Source: Martinezella rhizogenes
GTDB taxonomy: Bacteria > Pseudomonadota > Alphaproteobacteria > Rhizobiales > Rhizobiaceae
Direction of reading: 5' to 3'
Assembly: GCA_013322215.1 (NCBI GenBank)
Contig: JAAMEZ010000032.1
Coordinates: 212,425 to 276,424, forward strand
DNA length: 64,000 bases
The translations under genes were made by a program, and so were the position numbers. The notes under the pieces are model-generated. The model did no database searches. It was not told where the DNA came from and saw only the letters and a list, made by a program, of their open reading frames with translations. Below are positions 17,601 to 26,622 of this stretch, piece after piece. Every line of letters starts with the position of its first letter. The first letter of the stretch is position 1.

Positions 17601-18949
17601 TATACGCCCTCCGATGGCTGCTTAAGCAAACGATCGGCCTCGAAACGAGTCAAGCGAGTAGGATCGACTCCATCTAGCTCGGTCACAATCCCTGTGCGCA
17701 TACGTGTCTTTAATGACTTTCCTGCCTTCGGCACTACATGTGAAACAACATCGGCAAGGACAATTTCATTGTCCATAAGGTTATGCATCACGGTTGGTGA
17801 ATGAGTATTAATAACAATCTGAAAAAGAGGCCGTTTAGGTTCAAGAGACCCGAGATCAGTGGAAGTGCGTAATAACTTCACTAACTGCGCAATTCGGCCC
17901 TCATGGACACCGTTTTCAGGCTCCTCAAAACAGAGAACACCTCGCCGCTTAGGATCATTAAGAATGGTTAGCAGAGCGAGAAGTCGGAGCGTTCCGTCCG
18001 AGATAACTCGTGAACTAAAATTCAGGTCGTCAGCCAATCGAAGGCTAAAAGAGTAGTCCTTCGCCTCAGTATCATTATTCACACGGATTCCACGGACACT
18101 TGTTATAAGAGAACTTAAGTCGCTGGCGATGTCAGCCAAGGCTCCGTCAGGTTCGCTATCGCTTCTCGTTTCCTGTTGAAGTCTTGCGAGGACAGCGGAA
18201 AGATTGGATGCATCCGGCTTGAGAGTTCTGCTCTCATACCGATCGCTTGGTTTGCGCGCAGCTGTTGGGTTGATCTCTAAAAAATTCGTCGAACTTAAAA
18301 GTTCTCTTAGGGCGTACAAATGGGGGAATTCAGCGGTTGAGACTGTCGAAAGAGCGGTACGGGAGGCTTCGTTTGCTGGAAGAGTAACAGGTTTTCCGCG
18401 TTTCATTTCTCCGTCTTGACGAATTTCGATACCGTTTCGACTGGCTTCCCCACCTTCCTCTTTCATCCGAATAAACGGGGCTAAACCGCCGCTATACTTC
18501 ACCCACTTCAGCGCCTTAATAAAATCAGATGAATCATCTTTTTTCTTAATGGCTGTGCACGTCTCATGCTGCACGAATATTCCTACCGGAAAACCTCGAT
18601 CATCTTTCTTTAGATGAAGCTCTAATTCGTATCGAATGCGCTGGGATTTCAATGAATAAGCTGTTCCAAACGGATCCTTACCGTCGCGGTTGAGTAGCAC
18701 CTCTACTACAAAGCGCATTCTGTCAAATGTCTTCGTAGGCGTTACCCGGAAGAGCTCTTGAGGCTCTCCCCTTAGTTCCATCATCGAGGTTCGAATGTCT
18801 TGCTGGGAAAGCAGAGAGATAAACCTGATTGCATCGAAGAGATTCGATTTCCCACTTGCATTGGGGCCAACAACTGCCGTGAATGGTCGAAGATTTAACT
18901 CAAAATTTTCAAAGGTCTTGAAGCCATCAATTTCTATTCGTGTCAGCAT
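17600..18949 (-). CDS. AAA ATPase, SMC/RecF/OLD type (AAA_21-like)
   Basis: 449 residues. Walker A GPNASGKS is at 28-35 after MLTRIEIDGFKTFENFEL, the usual start of RecF/SMC-like ATPases. The ABC signature-like SDGTLRLLAL is at 317-326, Walker B VLCFEEPENGVH at 338-349, and the switch histidine NTHSP at 381-385. The region 80-250 is a variable insert, probably a lid or coiled arm. It has no nuclease domain of its own; the downstream DUF4276 protein, coupled by a 1-nt overlap, likely supplies it. A sampled 60-base line of the gene is 42% G+C, against 58% in a line of the adjacent ddl gene. Confidence 0.85.
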   Translation of the reverse strand: MLTRIEIDGFKTFENFELNLRPFTAVVGPNASGKSNLFDAIRFISLLSQQDIRTSMMELRGEPQELFRVTPTKTFDRMRFVVEVLLNRDGKDPFGTAYSLKSQRIRYELELHLKKDDRGFPVGIFVQHETCTAIKKKDDSSDFIKALKWVKYSGGLAPFIRMKEEGGEASRNGIEIRQDGEMKRGKPVTLPANEASRTALSTVSTAEFPHLYALRELLSSTNFLEINPTAARKPSDRYESRTLKPDASNLSAVLARLQQETRSDSEPDGALADIASDLSSLITSVRGIRVNNDTEAKDYSFSLRLADDLNFSSRVISDGTLRLLALLTILNDPKRRGVLCFEEPENGVHEGRIAQLVKLLRTSTDLGSLEPKRPLFQIVINTHSPTVMHNLMDNEIVLADVVSHVVPKAGKSLKTRMRTGIVTELDGVDPTRLTRFEADRLLKQPSEGV

Positions 18950-19240
18950 GTTGAAACCCGTGATCCTCTAGGCTACCTTGGCTTAACTCAAAGGTGCTTA
19001 CAAGCGTTTGCAGACTTCGGCGCTTACCATACCCTATTCGAGCTCTCTTAATTTCTGAATCACTCTCTTGGAATCGATTGGCTTGTAAGTCCTTGTCGGG
19101 TCTATGGATAAGAATGTTGCTCGTGAGCACATAACCAATGTGAGCGTCGACACCATTCTTCTCCCTCCCCAATTCCGCTGCAATCCCCCGTATAACCCCT
19201 TCTCCCATCACATCCATCCATGCCCGGGAGAAAAGCCTCA

Positions 19241-20305
19241 ATGTCGAAACTACGCGTCGCCGTTCTGTTTGGCGGTCAGTCCAGCGAGCATGAGGTTTCC
19301 GTCATGTCGGCCCGCAATGTCGTCAGGGCGATCGATAGCGCAAGATATGAGATCGTGCCGATCCTGATCGATCGTGCCGGGCGCTGGCTGCTGGTGGAGG
19401 AAAAGGGCGGCGTGCTGCCGGAGCCGGTTGCCTATGAGGGCACGGAGGTCTGCCTCGTGCCGGGCGGCAAGGGCCGGCTGATGGCGCTGGAAGGGTCGAG
19501 CGCACGCGCGCTGCCTGCGGTCGATGTACTGTTTCCGGTGCTGCATGGGCTGAACGGCGAGGATGGCTCAATCCAGGGCCTTGCCCAGATCGTCGGCCTG
19601 CCCCTCGTCGGCTGCGGCATTCTGGGCTCGGCCAATGCGATCGACAAGGACATGGCAAAGCGCCTGCTGCGCGAGGCCGGCCTGCCGGTGGCCCGCTCCG
19701 TGACGCTGACGCGTGGTGACAAGCCTGATTTCGATGAGATCGCGGGCGCGCTCGGCTCGCCCGTCTTCGTCAAGCCCACCCGCCAGGGCTCGTCGGTAGG
19801 CGTCAGCAAGGTGCAGAATGCCGCGGCCTTCGAGACAGCGCTTGCCGAAGCTTTCCGGCATGACCGCAAGGTGCTGGTGGAAGAATTCGTGCGCGCCCGC
19901 GAGATCGAATATGCCGTGCTGGAAGAGCCGGACGGTACGCTCATCGTCTCCGTGCCGGGCGAGATCGCGACGGCGGCGACCCACGGCTTCTATTCCTACG
20001 AGGCGAAATATCTCGATCAGCATGGCGCCGTCGTCACCGTGCCGGCGGATATTCCGACGGACACGGCTAAGGTGCTGAAGCGGATGGCGGCGGATGGCTT
20101 TCGCGCGCTCGGATGCGAGGGGCTGGCGCGCGTCGATTTCTTTGTGCGACCGGATCAGAGTGTCGTCATCAACGAGATCAACACCATGCCCGGCTTCACC
20201 AATATCAGCATGTACCCCAAGGCCATGGATGCCTCGGGCATTTCCTATCCGGACCTCATCAGTCGGCTGATCGAGCACGGGCTGGCGCGGGCGCGGCAGG
20301 GCTGA
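19241..20305 (+). CDS. ddl: D-alanine--D-alanine ligase
   Basis: 354 residues, ATP-grasp fold. It joins two D-Ala for peptidoglycan precursors, in the cytoplasm. Motifs: VAVLFGGQSSEHEVSVMSA (N-terminal domain), VLFPVLHGLNGEDGSIQG, FVKPTRQGSSVGVSKV (ATP loop) and the metal-binding NEINTMPGFTNISMYPK. It has the longer form and lies away from the mur-fts cluster, so it is probably a DdlA-type paralogue; whether a second ddl exists is outside this window. The ATG at 19241 has GGGAGAA upstream. It is the first native-looking gene after the AT-richer segment. Confidence 0.95.
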   Translation: MSKLRVAVLFGGQSSEHEVSVMSARNVVRAIDSARYEIVPILIDRAGRWLLVEEKGGVLPEPVAYEGTEVCLVPGGKGRLMALEGSSARALPAVDVLFPVLHGLNGEDGSIQGLAQIVGLPLVGCGILGSANAIDKDMAKRLLREAGLPVARSVTLTRGDKPDFDEIAGALGSPVFVKPTRQGSSVGVSKVQNAAAFETALAEAFRHDRKVLVEEFVRAREIEYAVLEEPDGTLIVSVPGEIATAATHGFYSYEAKYLDQHGAVVTVPADIPTDTAKVLKRMAADGFRALGCEGLARVDFFVRPDQSVVINEINTMPGFTNISMYPKAMDASGISYPDLISRLIEHGLARARQG

Positions 20306-20340
20306 TCCCGAAGGGCGGCAGGCTTCGATGCCGCCTGCCC

Positions 20341-20688
20341 TCAGACCTCTTCCTTTTTCTTCGTCTTCACCTTCGGCTCGACAGGCGCATCCGGCGTCGG
20401 TGCCAAGAGCTTTCTGAGCGAAGCGATCTTGTCCTTGACCAGAGGACGGAAGCGGCTGGCGCGATAGGGCATGTCGGCGGCGCCATAGCCTTCCGGGCCG
20501 TCATCATTGCCGCGATGGATCTCCTCCAGCTTGACGCCGATGAAGGTGCCGTCGACATAATGCGTGTATTCGCCGACCCAGCGGATGGTGTAGATCGTCC
20601 CCTTGCGGATCAGCTGATCGATGCTGACATGCTTGAATTTGTCGTCGATGCAGACGACCTTCTGGCCCACATGGAAATCGTAGCTCAC
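20341..20688 (-). CDS. Small protein with SH3/KOW-like start, unknown function
   Basis: 115 residues. The N-terminal part (VSYDFHVGQKVVCIDD, then GTIYTIRWVG and GTFIGVKLEEI) looks like a small beta-barrel of the SH3/KOW kind, and the C-terminal tail is Lys/Glu-rich. The GTG at 20688 is chosen because AAGGAGG (20694-20700) lies 5 nt upstream, one of the best ribosome binding sites in the window; an ATG at 20733 has no such support. It converges on ddl with 35 nt between stops. No function can be given. Confidence 0.72.
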   Translation of the reverse strand: MSYDFHVGQKVVCIDDKFKHVSIDQLIRKGTIYTIRWVGEYTHYVDGTFIGVKLEEIHRGNDDGPEGYGAADMPYRASRFRPLVKDKIASLRKLLAPTPDAPVEPKVKTKKKEEV

Positions 20689-20931
20689 CCTGCCCTCCTT
20701 GAAGCGACCGAAGCGATCCGCCGCACCGTTCACTTACAAGCATATCCGCATATGCGCCAGTGGGTAAACGCGGACAGACGTCGCAGCCGCGATCAATGCC
20801 TCGGTGACAAAGCAACCCGTTGACATCCTTCATGGAAGGCTGAAGATTGCGCCTCGTTCAAGCAGCACTGAGGCTTGGCTTTCATATCCATATTCCATAC
20901 CCGTAAGGCCCGCTGAAGGCTCCCGAAGTCC

Positions 20932-22127
20932 ATGCCCACCCTCCGCCTCATTGCCGATGACCTGACCGGCGCGCTCGATACCGCAGTCGAATTCGTCGGT
21001 GTCTACGGGCCGATCGACGTGGAGCGCAGCGACGCGCTTTCCAAGAGCCTGCCGGATTGCCTGGCGATCGATAGCGGCACCCGCGAGAAGACGGCGGCTG
21101 AGGCAGAGGCAATCGTCGCCGGGATCGCGCCGTTGCTGGAGGATGCCGATCTCGCCTTCAAGAAGGTGGACAGCCTGTTTCGCGGCCCCTGGGCGGTGGA
21201 GCTCGCGGCCTGCTTCCGGCTGGGTCACTGGCGGCACTGCATCCTCGCACCGGCCTTTCCGCATCACGGGCGGCACACACGGGGCGGACGGCAGGTGCTT
21301 TATGCTGGCAAGGATGCCTGGCGCGATGTCAGCGGCGATCTCGTGACACATCTGCGCGCCGAGGGATTGCCGGCCTTCAACACGGCGCTCGACCATAGCT
21401 CCGTCGACGGCGCTGAAAAGCTGGCCATTCCGGATGGTATCCATGTTTTCGATGCGCATACGGATGACGATCTGGATGCGATCATCGCATGGGTATCTTC
21501 GCAGCTCGAAGGACCGGTGTTGTGGAGCGGCACTGGCGGCCTCGCCCGTGCTCTGGCGCGCAATATAGACCGGGCAACGCACCATCTGCCCCGCGCCAAA
21601 AGAGACAAGGGCGAACGGAGGCCGACGCCATCAGTCCCGATCTCGCGCAAACTACAAAGGCCGGTGCTTGGTCTGTTCGGCTCGGACCAGCCAATCACTT
21701 TGGCGCAACTCCAGGCCTGTGGCCCCAATTGGCTGAAGCTTGCGGAAGGTGCCAGCGCCGATGCCGTCGACCATCAAATCCGGCAAAGCGGCGTCGCCAT
21801 GGTCAGCCTCGACCTGCCGACAGGGCTTGATCACGACGATGCAGCAAGGCGGATCGCGGCGACCTTCGGCGGCATGGCCAAGGCACTCCCGGCCCCAGGC
21901 ACGCTGATCGTCGCTGGCGGCGAGACGCTGCGCAATCTCTGCTCGGCGCTCGATGTGGCAGCTCTCAGCATCACCGGCCAGGCAGCACCCGGCCTGCCGC
22001 GCTCGACGATCGTCGGCGGCCCCTGGGAAGGTACCACGGTCATCTCCAAGTCAGGCGCGTTCGGCGGCCCGACGCTATGGCGCGATCTCTTGAGTGAAAA
22101 CGGGCTGATTGCCGGAGGAGAAGAACC

Positions 22128-22131
<4 letters not shown>
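20932..22131 (+). CDS. Four-carbon acid sugar kinase (DtnK/OtnK family)
   Basis: 399 residues. The N-terminal motif LRLIADDLTGALDTA and the C-terminal Gly-rich ATP site LIVAGGETLRNLCSAL define the DUF1537 four-carbon acid sugar kinase family. The next gene is pdxA2-like and overlaps by 4 nt (ATGA at 22128-22131). In characterised bacteria D-threonate kinase plus PdxA2 converts D-threonate to dihydroxyacetone phosphate and CO2; D-erythronate is the alternative. The substrate is therefore inferred from family and pairing. No aldolase or transporter is adjacent. Confidence 0.88.
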
Positions 22132-23140
<1,009 letters not shown>

Positions 23141-23144
<4 letters not shown>

Positions 23145-24055
23145 GGAACCGCGAGTGTCTCGCCAAAAAGCAGATCGGTGCGCCCGGCGAGCAGCGCAAG
23201 GAAAGCCTTCGTCCTGGCAGCCGGTCGCGGTCCCGGCGGATAGATGGCATGGACGTCCACGCGCCTGAACTCATGGGAAGGCAGTACGGGAACGAGCCTG
23301 CCTTCGGCGATTTCCCGACCGCAGACGGCAACGAACAAGGAGCCTATTCCCCTTTCCGCCAGCACCGCTTCCATGAGCGGCCTCCAGTGATTGACCCGCC
23401 ATGCGGTGCGGATGGGCACGTCCACCGGCGCACCGTCGGGACCGATCAGATGCAGCCGCTCATCCGCCGCGAAACCGGCAACCCTGATGAAGGGGTGTGT
23501 CGCCAACTCCGTCGGTTCACGCAGCAACCCCTGCCGCTCGATATAGCCGGGAGCGGCGAGCAGGAGCCGCCGCATCGCCCCCAGCCGGCGGGCGATGAAA
23601 TTGCCACTGCCGATCTCACCGATGCGGATGGATAGATCCACACCTTCAGTCATCGGATCGACGAACCGGTCATTCAGGGTCACATCGATGGCCAGAGCCG
23701 GATGCAGTCTCTGAAATTCGATGAGCAGCCGCGGCAAGGTCATCTCTCCAAGCCCGTGCGGCGCCGCGATCCGAAAGGTTCCGGTCAGCGATGTCTCAGC
23801 CGAGGCGACGGAAGCCTCCGCTTCCTCGGCGGCTTCGATGGCACGCTTGGCATAGTCATAGAAGCGCGCCCCGGCGTCGGTCGCCTGCACCGATCGGGTC
23901 GTCCGGTAAAGGAGACGCGCGTTCAAATGCTTTTCCAGTTTCTCGACGCGTTCGCTGACGGTGGGCTGGCCGAGACCGAGATCGCGCGCCGCGGCAGAAA
24001 GGCTGCCACGTTCGACGACGCGGGTGAAAATACGCATGGCAGAAAGCATGTCCAT
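23141..24055 (-). CDS. LysR-family transcriptional regulator
   Basis: 304 residues from the ATG at 24055; a GTG at 24061 would add two. The N-terminal winged helix-turn-helix has GSLSAAARDLGLGQPTVSERVEKLEKHLNARLLYRTTRSV, and the rest is a periplasmic-binding-like effector domain. It belongs to the group found divergent from oxidoreductases. The SDR gene lies divergently across a 17-bp palindrome (24066-24082) with the T-N11-A layout, so it most likely regulates that gene and itself. The effector is unknown. Confidence 0.93.
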
Positions 24056-24065
24056 GGCCACATTC

Positions 24066-24082
24066 TATCGTCTTTTACGATA
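24066..24082. promoter_or_regulatory. LysR-type operator between lysR and SDR gene
   Basis: A perfect inverted repeat TATCGT-CTTTT-ACGATA. Its inner part TCGTCTTTTACGA matches the LysR T-N11-A box. It lies a few bases from the lysR start and about 86 nt before the SDR start, the expected place for a shared regulator site. Confidence 0.75.
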
Positions 24083-24167
24083 AATGACATCGCCATTCGC
24101 TTCCTTCCAAAGCATACGCCGATCGAAGACGTTGAGACCGGTCAACAATCCAATCGGAGAACCAGTC

Positions 24168-24914
24168 TTGCAGACCAGCACCATTCAAAAGGGCAATACA
24201 GAGCCCCAATCGTTTCACGGTCAGAACGTCGTCATCATCGGCGGCTCTTCGGGGATCGGCCTGGCGACCGCCAAACAGGCCAAGGAAGCCGGCGCGAACC
24301 TTTTTCTGATATCCCGCAACGCCGAGCGTCTTCGCGACGCCGCCGAAACGATCGGCGGTGCGACCCAGATCGTCTCGGATATCGCCGCGCCGCAGCCGTC
24401 GATATTCGCCGGGATCGACAGGATCGACCATCTGCTGATCACGGCGGGGACTGTGCATCTGCAGCCGCTCAAGGATCAGTCGGCGGCAGATCTCTCGAAG
24501 GTCTTGAGCGAACGCCTGATCGGGCCGTTGCTCGCCATCAAGGCTGCTCTTCCGCTTCTGCATCCCGCAAGCTCGATTACCATGACCTCCGGGCAATTCG
24601 CCTCCCGCCCAGCCGCCATCGGTGCCGTCGTCGCAGCCGCCGTCGCCGCGGTCGAGAGCGCGGTTCGCGCCCTTGCCATTGAATTGTCGCCGATGCGCGT
24701 CAACGCGGTTTCGCCAGGATGGGTCGATACCCCGCTTCTCGATGGCCTGATGGGCGACGCCAAACGGCAGGTGCTGGCACAGACCGCCTCGACGCTCCCC
24801 AGCCGCAACATCGGCCGGCCGGAGGATATCGCTGAGGCCATTCTCTTCCTGATGGCGAACCGCTTCGTGACCGGAGAGATCCTGCATATCGATGGCGGCG
24901 GCCGCCTGGTGTAG
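24168..24914 (+). CDS. Atypical short-chain dehydrogenase (SDR) without the YxxxK pair
   Basis: 248 residues from a TTG at 24168, which has GGAGA 7 nt upstream; an ATG at 24084 adds 28 residues and falls almost on the operator. The Rossmann motif GGSSGIG is at 25-31 and the C-terminal AVSPGWVDTPLLDGL and HIDGGGRLV are classical. The active site is not: where YxxxK is expected, at about 155-159, the sequence reads VAAAV, so both Tyr and Lys are missing, while Ser141 is present. Related Ala-rich SDRs exist. Catalysis by the usual mechanism is doubtful. Divergent from lysR. Confidence 0.85.
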   Translation: MQTSTIQKGNTEPQSFHGQNVVIIGGSSGIGLATAKQAKEAGANLFLISRNAERLRDAAETIGGATQIVSDIAAPQPSIFAGIDRIDHLLITAGTVHLQPLKDQSAADLSKVLSERLIGPLLAIKAALPLLHPASSITMTSGQFASRPAAIGAVVAAAVAAVESAVRALAIELSPMRVNAVSPGWVDTPLLDGLMGDAKRQVLAQTASTLPSRNIGRPEDIAEAILFLMANRFVTGEILHIDGGGRLV

Positions 24915-25015
24915 CTGCTCGGCGGCCGGCAGGAATTCGAAAAAATTTTCGCAGCCCTGTCGGCCCTACCGCTCCTCTTTCGTCCTTCGGGCTTCCAACG
25001 AGAGAGGAGCACCAA

Positions 25016-25489
25016 ATGTCCAAGATTGCCCCATGCCTGTGGTTTGCGCGAGAAGCCGAGGAAGCAGCGAATTTCTATGTCTCGCTTTTCCCGGATTCCC
25101 GGATCGATCATGTGCAGAAGAATATTATCGACACGCCCGCCGGTAAACCGGATGAGGTTCTGGTCGTCAATTTCACGCTTGCCGGCCAGCGCTTCATGGC
25201 GCTGAACGGCGGCAGCCGCATCGAGTTCAACCATGCAATTTCGCTGGAGATTGACTGTGCCGATCAGGCCGAAGTCGATCGCTTATGGGACGGGCTTTGC
25301 AATGGCGGAGCGCCGGTGGAGTGCGGTTGGGTGACCGACCGTTACGGCGTCTCCTGGCAGGTCGTGCCGACCGTGCTCAGCAAATATATTGCCGATCCGG
25401 ACCCGGCGAAGGCCGCCCGTGTCATGCGAGCCCTGATGCAGATGGTCAAACTCGACATTGCCGGGCTCGAAGCAGCCTATCGCGGCTGA
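25016..25489 (+). CDS. VOC-superfamily protein (PhnB / 3-demethylubiquinone-type)
   Basis: 157 residues. The fold of the glyoxalase/PhnB group is seen in IAPCLWFAREAEEAANFYVSLFPDS and the C-terminal DRYGVSWQVVPTVLSKYIAD. Databases often label this group 3-demethylubiquinone-9 3-methyltransferase, but the fold is that of the VOC metal enzymes and no methyltransferase motif is present; the substrate is unknown. The ATG at 25016 has GAGAGGAG upstream. A stem-loop follows the gene. It is about 100 nt after the SDR gene and may be transcribed with it. Confidence 0.88.
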   Translation: MSKIAPCLWFAREAEEAANFYVSLFPDSRIDHVQKNIIDTPAGKPDEVLVVNFTLAGQRFMALNGGSRIEFNHAISLEIDCADQAEVDRLWDGLCNGGAPVECGWVTDRYGVSWQVVPTVLSKYIADPDPAKAARVMRALMQMVKLDIAGLEAAYRG

Positions 25490-25501
25490 GCATCATAGCC
25501 A

Positions 25502-25534
25502 TTCGGGAGGTTGCATAATGCGCGACCTCCCGAA
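25502..25534 (+). terminator. Stem-loop after the VOC gene
   Basis: A perfect 10-bp inverted repeat, TTCGGGAGGT (25502-25511) and ACCTCCCGAA (25525-25534), with 13 nt between that can form a small inner GCAT/ATGC stem. It starts 12 nt after the stop codon. There is no T-run, so it is a stabilising or weak terminating hairpin. Confidence 0.5.
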
Positions 25535-25722
25535 GACTACGCTGAATCTTTCTGAAATTTCAACGGTTCAGACCAATGCCTACGCCCGTAAGACTTGCGG
25601 CGGATCGATGCTTGGAATACCGTCCCGTATAGGCTCGCCAAAGGCGGGTTTCTCGACACCATGTCAAGCAATTGGACTGCCGCGGCCGTTCAGGCACGAC
25701 CCGGCAGAAAACGGTCGATTTC

Positions 25723-26466
25723 ATGCAGCATCAGCGAGACCGTATCGATCTCACCGGACGTGATTACACAGCGATCTATGCCCTAAGCGACATCCATGGC
25801 TGCTACGATGAGATGGCGGAGGCCGAAAGGCGTATCATCGCGGATGCTCGCAGCCTTCCCGGCCGAAAGCTGCTGATGTATCTCGGCGATTATGTCGATC
25901 GTGGCCCCCGTTCCAGCGATGTCCTGGCGCATCTTAGCGCACCGCCGCCCGAAGGCTTCGACCGCTATGCGCTTTGCGGCAATCACGACGATGTCTTTCT
26001 GCGCTTTCTGGACGATCCCGATGCCAACATCCATTGGCTGGAGTTCGGTGCCTTGCCGACGCTCGCATCCTACGGCATCGATGCCCGGCACATGCTTTTC
26101 GACCTGGGCTATAGCGTCGAGGAGTTGCGCGACATGACGCTCAAGGCGATGCCGGCAGCGCATATCGACCTGCTGCGCTCGCTGGCCGCGGCCGTCACTT
26201 TCGGCTCGACACTCTTCGTCCATGCCGGCATCACGCCCGGTCTCCCTTTAAGTGAGCAGACGGATGAAGATCTGATGTGGATTCGCGAGCCGTTCCTGTC
26301 GGGCGGACCGCAATTGCCGCTGCTGGTAGTCCATGGCCACACGCCGGGCTCGCATCCCGTTTTTGGTCTAAGCCGCATCGGTATCGATACGGCCGTTTCC
26401 ATGGGCGGAACGCTGACGATCCTGAAGATCGCCGAAGGTAAACAGACGATCCTGCCGTCGATCTAG
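25723..26466 (+). CDS. PPP-family metallophosphatase (Ser/Thr phosphatase-like)
   Basis: 247 residues. The three PPP metal motifs are present in order: SDIHGCYDEM (GDxHG type), YLGDYVDRGPRS and CGNHDDVFLRF, with later histidines in VHAGITPG and VVHGHTP. This is the bacterial PrpA/ApaH-like group, which act as protein phosphatases or on dinucleoside polyphosphates. It is cytoplasmic, without a signal peptide. The ATG at 25723 is chosen over a TTG at 25672. The stop codon TAG is the first part of a RIME-like repeat. Confidence 0.88.
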   Translation: MQHQRDRIDLTGRDYTAIYALSDIHGCYDEMAEAERRIIADARSLPGRKLLMYLGDYVDRGPRSSDVLAHLSAPPPEGFDRYALCGNHDDVFLRFLDDPDANIHWLEFGALPTLASYGIDARHMLFDLGYSVEELRDMTLKAMPAAHIDLLRSLAAAVTFGSTLFVHAGITPGLPLSEQTDEDLMWIREPFLSGGPQLPLLVVHGHTPGSHPVFGLSRIGIDTAVSMGGTLTILKIAEGKQTILPSI

Positions 26467-26568
26467 AGCATTTCCAGGAAAAGTGCGTAGCGGTTTTCCG
26501 TCCGGAATGCGTTGGGAAATAAGAAGAAACGGCGTTTTCGCGATTCGAAGAAAAGCGGAAATGTTCTA
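26464..26568. repeat. RIME-like intergenic repeat
   Basis: The element runs from TAGAGCATTTCC (26464-26475) to its near-inverse GGAAATGTTCTA (26557-26568), one mismatch in 12. The first ~45 bases are nearly the same as 53538-53582 in this window (AGAGCA-TTCCAGGAAAAGTGCG-AGCGG pattern). This is the kind of short palindromic repeat known in rhizobia as RIME. It begins on the stop codon of the upstream gene. Confidence 0.75.
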
Positions 26569-26581
26569 ACGGCTCAAAAGA

Positions 26582-26610
26582 AAACCCCGGCCAGAGGCCG
26601 GGGTTTGTTT
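26582..26610. terminator. Bidirectional rho-independent terminator
   Basis: CCCCGGCC-AGA-GGCCGGGG flanked by AAAA on the left and TTTGTTT on the right, between the convergent phosphatase and RND genes. It has the A and T tracts needed in both directions. Confidence 0.9.
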
Positions 26611-26622
26611 CTTTCGGACGTC

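Noticed and set aside
16780..19240. Direct repeat of the tRNA-Thr 3' end as an attachment site
   Set aside because: The tRNA tail was looked for before ddl and no copy was seen by eye. There is also no integrase gene, so integration into the tRNA is unproved.
18927..19241. 104-codon minus-strand ORF between the ATPase and ddl genes
   Set aside because: No recognisable domain, no good ribosome binding site, and it overlaps both the ATPase start and the ddl leader. It may hold the cassette edge, but not a gene that can be supported.
20733..20931. Riboswitch or leader before the four-carbon acid kinase
   Set aside because: No conserved fold or strong hairpin was found in this gap.
25518..25763. 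81-codon ORF with a strong GGGAGG before its ATG
   Set aside because: The GGGAGG is the left arm of a perfect 10-bp hairpin after the VOC gene; the protein looks random and runs into the phosphatase gene.
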